This document shows positions 52,891 to 60,009 of a stretch of 64,000 nt of DNA, one piece after another; positions within the stretch are counted from its first letter, which is position 1; each line of letters begins with the position of its first letter. A program made the translations under genes and the position numbers. The DNA is from Bradyrhizobium sp. (GTDB lineage: Bacteria; Pseudomonadota; Alphaproteobacteria; Rhizobiales; Xanthobacteraceae): NCBI RefSeq assembly GCF_027307225.1, contig NZ_DAHUXJ010000086.1, positions 1 to 64,000 of the forward strand, read 5' to 3'. The notes under the pieces are model-generated. The model had not been told where the DNA came from, ran no database searches, and worked only from the letters and a program-made list of their open reading frames with translations.

Positions 52891-53059
52891 CCAGCGCCCA
52901 CTTTCCGAAGTTCTTGTTATACCTCAGCACCCACCTTCCACGAACTTCGGAAAGTTATGGGCTCTGGCATATCTGTGATCCCGGTGCCGCTTTCCCATTT
53001 GAAGTTCCTGGACGGAATTCGCCGCTTGTTCTGCAGCAACTTCAAATGGACGGCACCGG
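52891..53059 (+). repeat. Two-hairpin repeat module (copy R8, overlapping a coding region)
   Basis: Hairpin A (52891-52967) has arms CCAGCGCCC/GGGCTCTGG outside and TTTCCGAAGTTC/GAACTTCGGAAA inside. Hairpin B (52981-53059) has CCGGTGCCG/CGGCACCGG outside and CCATTTGAAGTTCCTG/CAGCAACTTCAAATGG inside. The core is GAAGTTC in both, but the outer stems differ wholly from other copies and lack CTAG. It runs into the N-terminal codons of the CAP lipoprotein gene. Confidence 0.88.
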
Positions 53060-53586
53060 CCGCGGTGATCGGATTATTGGTGCTTGGCGGCTGCGCATCG
53101 GAGGCTCCGGTGGAGCAGCCGAGCATGTATCTCAACATGACCGAACCCGGTGCGAAGCTCGACGCCGAGGCCGCAGCGACGATGATTTCGCTCTATCGCA
53201 AGAACAACGGCGTCGGCGCCGTCGTCATCGATCCCGAGTTGATGAGGATCGCGGAAGCCCAGTCCGACGCCATGGCAAGCCGCAACAAGCTTGATCATGA
53301 CGTCAAGGCACCGTTGCCGAAACGCCTGCAAGCGGCCGGATATCCCTCGACGCTTGCGGTCGAAAATGTGTCAGCCGGTTACCATACGCTGGCCGAGGCT
53401 TTTTCGGGTTGGCGGGATTCGCCGCCGCACCGGGCCAATATGCTGCAAAACGGTGTCACAAAGATGGGCATCGCGGCGAGCTATGCTCCGAATACCAAAT
53501 ACAAGGTGTTCTGGACGCTCATCCTTGCAACCACTGAGCCGCGCGAACAGGTTGGCATACCAATTCCTACCCGCCGCGCCAATTGA
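52957..53586 (+). CDS. CAP-domain (SCP-like) lipoprotein with repeat-derived N-terminus
   Basis: Protein of 209 residues from the ATG shown. A hydrophobic signal ends in a lipobox (VIGLLVLGGCASE). The CAP domain follows (about 65-195): SLYRKNNGVGAVVIDPELMR, RNKLDHDVKA, AVENVSAGYHTLAEAFSGWR, SPPHRANMLQNG. Bacterial CAP proteins are extracytoplasmic; some are proteases or ligand binders. The ATG 52957 lies in repeat hairpin A. A TTG at 52999 inside hairpin B gives a shorter and perhaps better signal peptide (MKFLDGIRRLF...). Confidence 0.82.
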   Translation: MGSGISVIPVPLSHLKFLDGIRRLFCSNFKWTAPAAVIGLLVLGGCASEAPVEQPSMYLNMTEPGAKLDAEAAATMISLYRKNNGVGAVVIDPELMRIAEAQSDAMASRNKLDHDVKAPLPKRLQAAGYPSTLAVENVSAGYHTLAEAFSGWRDSPPHRANMLQNGVTKMGIAASYAPNTKYKVFWTLILATTEPREQVGIPIPTRRAN

Positions 53587-53633
53587 CGCGGTCGCGAACT
53601 GACGGTACGCCGCAGTTCTCCGGATGACCCAAT

Positions 53634-53654
53634 GGAGTGGATTTGACATTCGCT
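53634..53654 (+). repeat. Half of a B-type hairpin (S2) at the patatin gene start
   Basis: GGAGTGGATTTGACATTCGCT matches the left arm of hairpin B in copy R7 (GGAG, then GGATTTGACATTCGCT). The pairing right arm is absent. Its GGAG and TTG fall at ribosome-binding-site and start-codon positions of the next gene. Confidence 0.7.
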
Positions 53655-54827
53655 TCTGATGCAACGTCGGCAGCAACGCCCGCTAAGGCCCAGCGCGTGC
53701 TGGTCCTGCAAGGCGGCGGCGCGCTCGGTTCTTATCAGGCCGGGGCGTATCAGGCGCTCAGTCATTTCGATTTCGAGCCGGACTGGATCGCAGGCATCTC
53801 GATCGGCGCGGTCAATGCTGCGCTGATTGCCGGCAACGAGCCCGCAAAGCGGATCGAAAGGCTCAAGGAGTTTTGGCAGACGGTATCCTCCGCCGCGCCG
53901 TGGGTTCCAGTTCCGATCACAAAAGGCGAGCAGGAGCGATCGTTCTATAATGAAACCAGCGCAGCGCTGGTTGCGACCTTCGGCGCGCCCGGCTTCTTTG
54001 CGCCGCGAATACCGCCGGCGCCGCTATGGCCGAAGGGGAGCCCGGAATCGGAGAGCTATTACGACACCTCGCCCTTGCGCAGGACGCTGGAGCGGCTGGT
54101 CGATTTCGACCGCATCAACGATTTGAAATGCCGGCTCAGTGTCGGCGCGGTCGGCGTGACCTCGGGCAATCTCCGGTATTTCGACAATGTCGAATTCAAG
54201 AGGGTCGGGAAACGGATCGGCCCGGAACATATCATGGCTTCCGGCGCGTTGCCGCCGGGCTTTCCGTCTATCGTCGTCGATGGCGAGCATTACTGGGACG
54301 GCGGCATCGCCTCCAACACACCGCTCGACTTTGTGCTGGACACCGAGACCGACGACGATCTCCTGATTTTCCAGCTCGATCTGTTCAGCGCCCGCGGGCC
54401 ATTGCCGCAATCCATGCTGGAAGCCGCCGAGCGCGAAAAGGACATTCGCTTTTCCAGCCGCACGCGCATGTCCACCGACAAGAATCGCGAGCTTCATAAC
54501 ACGCGCAAGGCGGTGCGCGACCTGATCGACAAGTTGCCGGACGATCTGAAAAGCGATCCTTCCGCGGTCTACTTGCGTGAAACGACGCGCGAGAACGCCG
54601 TCACGGTGGTCCACCTGATCTACCGGAGCAAGAATTACGAGACTTCCTCGAAGGATTACGATTTCTCTCACGTCGCCATGGTCGAGCATTGGGAAGCGGG
54701 CGTGCGCGACGTCCATCGCTCGATGCAGCACAAGGATTGGCTGGAGTGGCCGCAAAACGGCGAGACCATGGTGACTTACGATCTCTTGGGCGATGAAAGT
54801 CCCCCCAAAAAGGAGCAAGCGAAATGA
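53643..54827 (+). CDS. Patatin-like phospholipase with DUF3734 C-terminal domain
   Basis: Serine lipid hydrolase of about 394 residues. Patatin motifs: oxyanion loop VLQGGGALGSYQAGAYQALS, nucleophile GISIGAVNAA (Ser near 53), and catalytic Asp in YWDGGIASNTPLDFV. The C-terminal part (HLIYRSKNYETSSKDYDFSH, VRDVHRSMQHKDWL) fits DUF3734. The start is a TTG at 53643 with GGAG 5 nt upstream; a GTG at 53637 is the alternative. Both lie in repeat arm S2. It overlaps the hydroxybutyrate dehydrogenase gene by 4 bp, suggesting a link to lipid or polyhydroxybutyrate turnover. Confidence 0.93.
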   Translation: MTFASDATSAATPAKAQRVLVLQGGGALGSYQAGAYQALSHFDFEPDWIAGISIGAVNAALIAGNEPAKRIERLKEFWQTVSSAAPWVPVPITKGEQERSFYNETSAALVATFGAPGFFAPRIPPAPLWPKGSPESESYYDTSPLRRTLERLVDFDRINDLKCRLSVGAVGVTSGNLRYFDNVEFKRVGKRIGPEHIMASGALPPGFPSIVVDGEHYWDGGIASNTPLDFVLDTETDDDLLIFQLDLFSARGPLPQSMLEAAEREKDIRFSSRTRMSTDKNRELHNTRKAVRDLIDKLPDDLKSDPSAVYLRETTRENAVTVVHLIYRSKNYETSSKDYDFSHVAMVEHWEAGVRDVHRSMQHKDWLEWPQNGETMVTYDLLGDESPPKKEQAK

Positions 54828-55612
54828 CCAATCTGAAAGGCAAGACGGCGGTAGTGACCGGTTCGACTTCCGGCATCGGGCTCGCTTATGCGCGCGCATT
54901 CGCGGGCGCCGGCGCCAATGTCGTGATCAACGGTTTTGGCGCGCCGGCCGATATCGAAAAGGAACGCTCCGCCATCGAGGCCGATTACAAGGTCAAGGCG
55001 GCCTATTCGCCGGCCGATATGACCAAGCCGGGTGAGATCGCCGACATGGTTGCGCTCGGCGAAAAGACCTTCGGTTCGGTCGACATCCTCGTCAACAATG
55101 CCGGCATCCAGTTCGTCTCGCCGATCGAGGAGTTTCCGATCGAGAAATGGGACGCGATCATCGCGATCAACCTGTCGTCGGCGTTTCACGGCATTCGCGC
55201 CGCCGTGCCGGGCATGAAGAAGCGCGGCTGGGGCCGCATCATCAACACGGCGTCCGCCCATTCGCTGGTGGCCTCGCCTTTCAAGTCGGCTTACGTCTCG
55301 GCCAAGCATGGCATCGCCGGCCTCACCAAGACGGTGGCGCTCGAGGTCGCGACCTTCAAGATCACCTGCAACTGCATCAGCCCCGGTTACGTCTGGACGC
55401 CGCTGGTCGAGCGCCAGATTCCGGATACCATGAAGGCGCGCAACATGACCAAGGAGCAGGTCATCAAGGACGTCTTGCTGGATGCGCAGCCGACGAAAGA
55501 GTTCGTGACTTCGGAGCAGGTCGCGGCACTGGCGCTGTTCTTGTGCGGCGACGATGCCGCGCAGATCACGGGCGCCAATCTCTCGATCGACGGCGGCTGG
55601 ACGGCGGAGTGA
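54824..55612 (+). CDS. bdhA: 3-hydroxybutyrate dehydrogenase
   Basis: Short-chain dehydrogenase of 262 residues that interconverts 3-hydroxybutyrate and acetoacetate with NAD. The cofactor loop is VTGSTSGIG, then NNAGIQFVSPIEEFP; catalytic Ser in NTASAHSLVASP, Tyr157 and Lys161 in SAYVSAKHG. The stretches NCISPGYVWTPLVERQIPD and ITGANLSIDGGWTAE are typical of this enzyme. It is coupled to the patatin gene. Confidence 0.95.
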   Translation: MTNLKGKTAVVTGSTSGIGLAYARAFAGAGANVVINGFGAPADIEKERSAIEADYKVKAAYSPADMTKPGEIADMVALGEKTFGSVDILVNNAGIQFVSPIEEFPIEKWDAIIAINLSSAFHGIRAAVPGMKKRGWGRIINTASAHSLVASPFKSAYVSAKHGIAGLTKTVALEVATFKITCNCISPGYVWTPLVERQIPDTMKARNMTKEQVIKDVLLDAQPTKEFVTSEQVAALALFLCGDDAAQITGANLSIDGGWTAE

Positions 55613-55624
55613 TCGGCTCTTCGT

Positions 55625-55741
55625 GTCATGCCCGCACTTGATCCGACTTGATCCGGGCATCCATCCATATTGATGCGTTTTCGATGGATTGCCGTGTCAT
55701 CTAGCGCGAAGACGCGCTTCGCGCTTTTGCCCGGCAATGAC
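55625..55741. repeat. Dispersed GTCATGCCCG repeat
   Basis: Non-coding stretch between convergent genes with imperfect inverted parts: GATCCGGGCATCCATC against CGATGGATTGCC, a short hairpin GCGCGAAGACGCGCTTCGCGC, and the end GCCCGGCAATGAC. It resembles repeats that are very common in bradyrhizobial genomes and is unrelated to the two-hairpin modules. Confidence 0.6.
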
Positions 55742-55745
55742 AAGT

Positions 55746-57128
55746 TCAGGACCGTTTCCCAAACGCCAGCACGTGCAGCCCGAGCCGTTGGCGCACGATG
55801 TAGAACAACAGCACCGTCTCGAAGGCAAGCGAGATCGAAGTTGCCGCCGCAGCCCCATAGCCGCCGAAGCGCGGCACCAGCGCGACGCAGGCCACGACGT
55901 TCAAGACAAATGACAGGCCATAGGCCAGCGCGCACACATATTGGTGGCCCAGCATGTTGAGCAGTCGCTCGACCGGGCCGACCGCAGCTCGCACCACGAG
56001 GCCGATTGCGGCTACGAACATGATGTCGTAGCCGACGACGAATTTCGGTCCGAACAGCCAGAGCAGCGGCTTGCCGAGCGCGAGCAGCAGGATGGTCGCG
56101 GCGAGCGAAGGCCAGAACGTCCATTGGATGGCGTGCGCGACATAGGCCGAGAGCCTCTCGCGATCGCCGAGCGCGTGATATTCGGCAAAGCGATGTGCTG
56201 TCGTCGCCGACATCGCGTAGTGGATGAAGGAAACCAGCGCCAGCGTCTTCACGACCGCAAAGTAGACGCCAACCTCTTCCGAGGAACGGAATTGCTGCAG
56301 CACCAGCACGTCGGTGTAGGACAACAGCAGATAGAAACCTTCGACCATCAGGATCGGCAACGAAATCGAAAGCCAGGAGCCGATGTCATAGGCCTTGGGA
56401 CCGGGCGGGATGTGGCCGGCGAGGCGCCGGTTCAGCATCACCATCTGGCCGATCATCGCGATCCAGACTGCAGCCGCGCTGGCCAGCATCGCGGTCGTCG
56501 CGCCAAGACGGAAGCCGAGTACGAATATCCCGGTGGTGACGCCGATGATCAGCGCCTGACGAACGATGAACTGCGGCATCAGACCGAGCTGCATCCAGTC
56601 GTGCGAGCGTGAGATGCCGTCCTGCGTGTTGGCGACAACAAAAGGAGGCAGCGTGGCGCAGCCTATGTAGAGCGGAACGATCTCGCTTGCTTCGAGCCAA
56701 GGCGAGATCAGCTTGACGAGCCCGGCCAGGAGCAGGGAGACAATCGAGGAAACGGCAAACGTGATCCAGCGGCTGCCGGCCAGAAAGCCGCGCAGCAGCG
56801 CATGCTCGCCGCGCGCACGGTATTCCGGAATGATCTTCTGGGCCGAGGAGGAAATGCCGAAATCCATCATGCTGCCGAGCAGCAGCACCCAGGTCCAGAC
56901 ATAGACATAGACGCCGTAGTCGGAGCCGCCCATCCAGCGCGCGAGCAGAACCTGCGCGAGATAGGCCAGCGCTGCGCTGAGCACGCGGATGATGAAGATC
57001 GTGCCCGCCAGGCGCCGGGTCAGCGAGGCTTCGCCGGAGCCGCCAAGCAAATTGCCCGGCAGCGATCGCAGGCGCGCGATCGGGCCGTTCGGCACGTTGG
57101 ATGCGGTTTGGGTCTCAATGGCCGCCAC
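55746..57128 (-). CDS. Oligosaccharide flippase family (Wzx/MATE-like) membrane protein
   Basis: Polytopic protein of 460 residues with about twelve to fourteen helices and the polysaccharide-export fold: RLAGTIFIIRVLSAALAYLA, VLLARWMGGSDYGVYVYVWT, then EEVGVYFAVVKTLALVSFIH and VERLLNMLGHQYVCALAYGL. It likely flips lipid-linked sugars for envelope polysaccharide. The start is set at a GTG (57128); the frame is open far upstream through the DsbD-like gene, which must be a shadow. No glycosyltransferases lie beside it. Confidence 0.88.
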   Translation of the reverse strand: MAAIETQTASNVPNGPIARLRSLPGNLLGGSGEASLTRRLAGTIFIIRVLSAALAYLAQVLLARWMGGSDYGVYVYVWTWVLLLGSMMDFGISSSAQKIIPEYRARGEHALLRGFLAGSRWITFAVSSIVSLLLAGLVKLISPWLEASEIVPLYIGCATLPPFVVANTQDGISRSHDWMQLGLMPQFIVRQALIIGVTTGIFVLGFRLGATTAMLASAAAVWIAMIGQMVMLNRRLAGHIPPGPKAYDIGSWLSISLPILMVEGFYLLLSYTDVLVLQQFRSSEEVGVYFAVVKTLALVSFIHYAMSATTAHRFAEYHALGDRERLSAYVAHAIQWTFWPSLAATILLLALGKPLLWLFGPKFVVGYDIMFVAAIGLVVRAAVGPVERLLNMLGHQYVCALAYGLSFVLNVVACVALVPRFGGYGAAAATSISLAFETVLLFYIVRQRLGLHVLAFGKRS

Positions 57129-57208
57129 GAGGAATCCGGAAGTAAGAGCCGCAGAGCAGCGGCCATGCTCCCCTATCAACACTTCGTTAAGATTCGGTTG
57201 GGCGAAAC

Positions 57209-58081
57209 CTAATCCAGATTGATATTGAACTCGTAGGAACGATCGCTGCCGACCAGCGTCAATTTGAGCGCCGCGCCTTCCGGGTTGGTTCCCGGCGGCA
57301 CGCCGTCGAGGGCGAAGGCAAAGCGTTTGACGCCTGCCGGTCCGTGTTCGAGAAGTTTCGGCACCGGCAATCCCCAGTCCGGCGTGGGACCTTCGACAAA
57401 CAGATTGACCGGCTTGTTGTCGGGCGAGACCACGTCGACCAGAACCTTCGACTTGCCCTCGCGCTCGATGTCGCGAATGGTGAGCGGGTTTGGATCGCCA
57501 ACCGATGCGGGCTTCGGAACCGTATCGAGCGCAGCAAACAAGACGCTGTCTTCGGTAGAAGCGACACTTGCGAATGTAAGCTCCGTGCTTGCCTCGACCG
57601 GAATGCAGATCTTTTCGCATATCGCGTAATTGATGTTGGCGCGAAGCGTTACGGGCTTGTCGTTGCTTTTCGGCACGATGCGTAGCGGCAGCACCACCTG
57701 GCCGTGATAGCCGAGCGAGAAGCCGCCGGCGCCGTCGTCGAATTTCGTGGGTGCCGGCCATAGTACGGTCACAGCTTCGATATTCTCCGACTTGGAAAAA
57801 TCGAAGCGTGGCGGAACGCCGGAATCGCCAGAGGTACGCCAGTAAGTTTTCCAGCCAGGATCGAGCTGAACCGCGATGCCGCCGAGCAGCACCGATCCGC
57901 TGCGCGATCCCGCGAGCAGCCGCACCGCTGCGTGCGGTCCCTTCTGCCAGGGCGAAGCGTCCTGGGCCTGTGCCTCGATCGGCGAAAGCGAACTCAGCGC
58001 AGCCAGGGCAAAGAGAGCCGCTGACCGTGAACTTCGGCGCGCCAGCGCGCGCCCGATGCGGGTGGGAACCATCGCGTCCAT
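57209..58081 (-). CDS. Periplasmic DsbD N-domain-like (thiol:disulfide) protein
   Basis: Protein of 290 residues with a signal peptide (SAALFALAALSSLSPIEAQA). A DsbD alpha-like immunoglobulin domain follows: GIAVQLDPGWKTYWRTSGDS, GYHGQVVLPLRI, and the cysteine pair NYAICEKICIPVEA. It lacks the membrane and C-terminal thioredoxin domains of DsbD, so it is a stand-alone electron acceptor or donor domain. It is divergent from yqgE. Confidence 0.87.
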   Translation of the reverse strand: MDAMVPTRIGRALARRSSRSAALFALAALSSLSPIEAQAQDASPWQKGPHAAVRLLAGSRSGSVLLGGIAVQLDPGWKTYWRTSGDSGVPPRFDFSKSENIEAVTVLWPAPTKFDDGAGGFSLGYHGQVVLPLRIVPKSNDKPVTLRANINYAICEKICIPVEASTELTFASVASTEDSVLFAALDTVPKPASVGDPNPLTIRDIEREGKSKVLVDVVSPDNKPVNLFVEGPTPDWGLPVPKLLEHGPAGVKRFAFALDGVPPGTNPEGAALKLTLVGSDRSYEFNINLD

Positions 58082-58186
58082 AAAGCGTCCTTAACCCCAA
58101 GCGTGATTGCAAGCCATTGAATTGCTTGTGATGCAGGCTGAAATGCGGCCTGAGCTTGATTGACAGCGCCGGGCCCCAATATCAGG

Positions 58187-58882
58187 ATGGACGGTAAAGG
58201 CGAGTCTTTGCGGATGAGTTCTGAAGGCAAAAAAGCCAGCTTTCGGCCCAGAACTGTTCGTCGCGACGTGGTTGGCGGCGGCACCGGCGAAAGCGAAGGC
58301 GAAGGCGGCTATCTCGACGGCCGGTTGTTGATCGCCATGCCTGTGATGGGTGACCCGCGCTTCGAGCGTTCCGTGATTTATCTCTGCGCGCATTCGGCGG
58401 AAGGGGCGATGGGCATCATCGTCAACCGTCCGGCAGGCAGCATCGATTTTCCCGGTCTTCTGGTGCAGCTCGACATCATCAAGAAAGCCGATCAGATCAA
58501 GCTGCCCGAAAATGCCGAGACCCTGAAGGTGCTGAGGGGAGGGCCGGTCGAGACCGGCCGCGGCTTCGTGCTGCATTCGGCCGATTTCTTTATCCAGGAT
58601 GCGACGCTGCGCATCGACCACGATATCTGTCTCACCGCTACCGTAGATATTCTCAAGGCGATCGCCAAGGGTTCCGGACCGAAGCATGCGATCCTGGCGC
58701 TCGGCTATGCCGGCTGGGCCGCAGGCCAGCTCGAAAGCGAAATTCAGGACAATGGCTGGCTGCATTGCGACGCCGACCCGGATTTGATTTTTGGTGGCGA
58801 CGTCGGTGAAAAATATACCCGCGCGCTGCGCAAGATCGGGATCGATCCCGGCATGCTTTCGAACGATGCCGGCCACGCCTGA
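58187..58882 (+). CDS. YqgE/AlgH family protein
   Basis: Cytoplasmic protein of 231 residues, UPF0301 family. Conserved stretches: [56 protein letters not shown] and [20 protein letters not shown]. It has a 40-residue Gly/Glu/Arg-rich N-terminal extension. The biochemical role of the family is not known. Alternative starts are the TTG at 58160 and an ATG at 58214. Confidence 0.92.
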   Translation: MDGKGESLRMSSEGKKASFRPRTVRRDVVGGGTGESEGEGGYLDGRLLIAMPVMGDPRFERSVIYLCAHSAEGAMGIIVNRPAGSIDFPGLLVQLDIIKKADQIKLPENAETLKVLRGGPVETGRGFVLHSADFFIQDATLRIDHDICLTATVDILKAIAKGSGPKHAILALGYAGWAAGQLESEIQDNGWLHCDADPDLIFGGDVGEKYTRALRKIGIDPGMLSNDAGHA

Positions 58883-58968
58883 CTTGCTGGATGCGCGGGA
58901 AAGGCGAGCGGAAGCGACGCCGTTCTTCGAACGGCTATGCCCGCGCATGACGAGTTCAATTACAAAAA

Positions 58969-59856
58969 TTACTCCGCCGCCTGTTGGGCGACGGTGGGCT
59001 CGGTGCCGGCCACCGTGGCGCGGCGCATGTCGCGCGGTTGCGACTGGTCGTAACGGCGCACGCGATGCATCGTCTGCCGGTTGTCCCACATCACGAGGTC
59101 GTGCAGCGTCCACTTGTGGACGTAGACGAACTCGGCTTGCGTGGCGTGCTCGGTGAGGTCGCGCAGCAACAGCCGTGCCTCCGGCACGCTCATGCCGACG
59201 ATCGCGCCGGCATGCGAGGACAGATACAGCGATTTGCGGCGATGCACCGGATGAGTGCGCACCAGCCGCTGCCGGACCGGCTTGAACATCTGCTTTTCTT
59301 CCTCGCTGTAATCGAGGAAGCCGAGCGAGCCGCGCGAATACATCAGCGAGTGCTCGCAGATCATGTCATCGATCTCGGCCTTGGTGTCGTCGTCGAGCGC
59401 GTCGTAGGCCGCGCGCATGTCGGCAAATTCGGTGTTGCCGCCCTTGGGATTGACGACGCGCGCCGAAAGCAGGGAAAACTTGGCCGGGATCGGCCGGAAC
59501 GAGCTGTCGGAATGCCAAAGGCAGTTGCCGAGATTGAACAGGTGGGTGCGGTGATCTCGCGGCAGCGGCTTGCCGTCCTTGCCGAGATTGGAGACATCGT
59601 TGAGGCCTGAGGTGAGGCGGTAGTCTTCGCGCTTGGTGACGGTGCCGCCACGCGCATTCTCGCGTTCACCAAAATTGCGGGCAAATATCAGTTGCTGGTC
59701 GTCCGTGATGTCCTGGTTGCGGAACAGGAGCACGGCGTATTTGTCCATGCCCGCTTCGATATCGCGGGCTTCTTCTGCCGTGAGGGGTTTTCGCAGATCG
59801 ACGCCGGAAACCTCGCCGAAAAAGTGCGGGTGAAGCTGGCGGATCGTCACGGTCAT
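58969..59856 (-). CDS. TauD/TfdA family 2-oxoglutarate dioxygenase, TfdA-alpha-like
   Basis: Iron(II)/2-oxoglutarate oxygenase of 295 residues. Iron ligands H115 and D117 (LWHSDSSF) and distal H264 (WDNRQTMHRVRRYD) are present, with the 2-oxoglutarate Arg near 275-279. Stretches such as GGNTEFADMRAAYDAL, LLLRDLTEHATQAEFVYVHK and LVMWDNR match what I remember of 2,4-dichlorophenoxyacetate dioxygenase TfdA, and bradyrhizobia carry TfdA-alpha copies. The natural substrate is unknown. ATG 59856 has AGGGAGG upstream. Confidence 0.88.
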   Translation of the reverse strand: MTVTIRQLHPHFFGEVSGVDLRKPLTAEEARDIEAGMDKYAVLLFRNQDITDDQQLIFARNFGERENARGGTVTKREDYRLTSGLNDVSNLGKDGKPLPRDHRTHLFNLGNCLWHSDSSFRPIPAKFSLLSARVVNPKGGNTEFADMRAAYDALDDDTKAEIDDMICEHSLMYSRGSLGFLDYSEEEKQMFKPVRQRLVRTHPVHRRKSLYLSSHAGAIVGMSVPEARLLLRDLTEHATQAEFVYVHKWTLHDLVMWDNRQTMHRVRRYDQSQPRDMRRATVAGTEPTVAQQAAE

Positions 59857-59881
59857 GGTGGTGCCTCCCTGAATCGCGGCT

Positions 59882-59912
59882 GGCGGGTAGCGAATGCCAA
59901 ATCCACTCCACT
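59882..59912 (-). repeat. Half of a B-type hairpin (S3) upstream of the dioxygenase gene
   Basis: GGCGGGTAGCGAATGCCAAATCCACTCCACT is the right half of hairpin B of copy R7, including part of its loop, with one base change (given here by position: core at 59889-59908). The left half is missing. It lies 26 bp upstream of the dioxygenase ATG. The remaining gap to 60009 shows nothing else. Confidence 0.7.
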
Positions 59913-60009
59913 CTGCAGCTTCGCTGCCGTCTTTCAGGAGAAGGCTACTCGCGGTCGGCACGAAGTCAACGCACGGCCCTCGCGCAGATCGCGGGACAGG
60001 CAAGCGAAT

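Noticed and set aside
55746-58112. 788-codon frame joining the flippase with upstream sequence
   Set aside because: The extra N-terminal 330 codons run through the DsbD-like gene in another phase and look like no protein family. The flippase similarity begins after the GTG at 57128.
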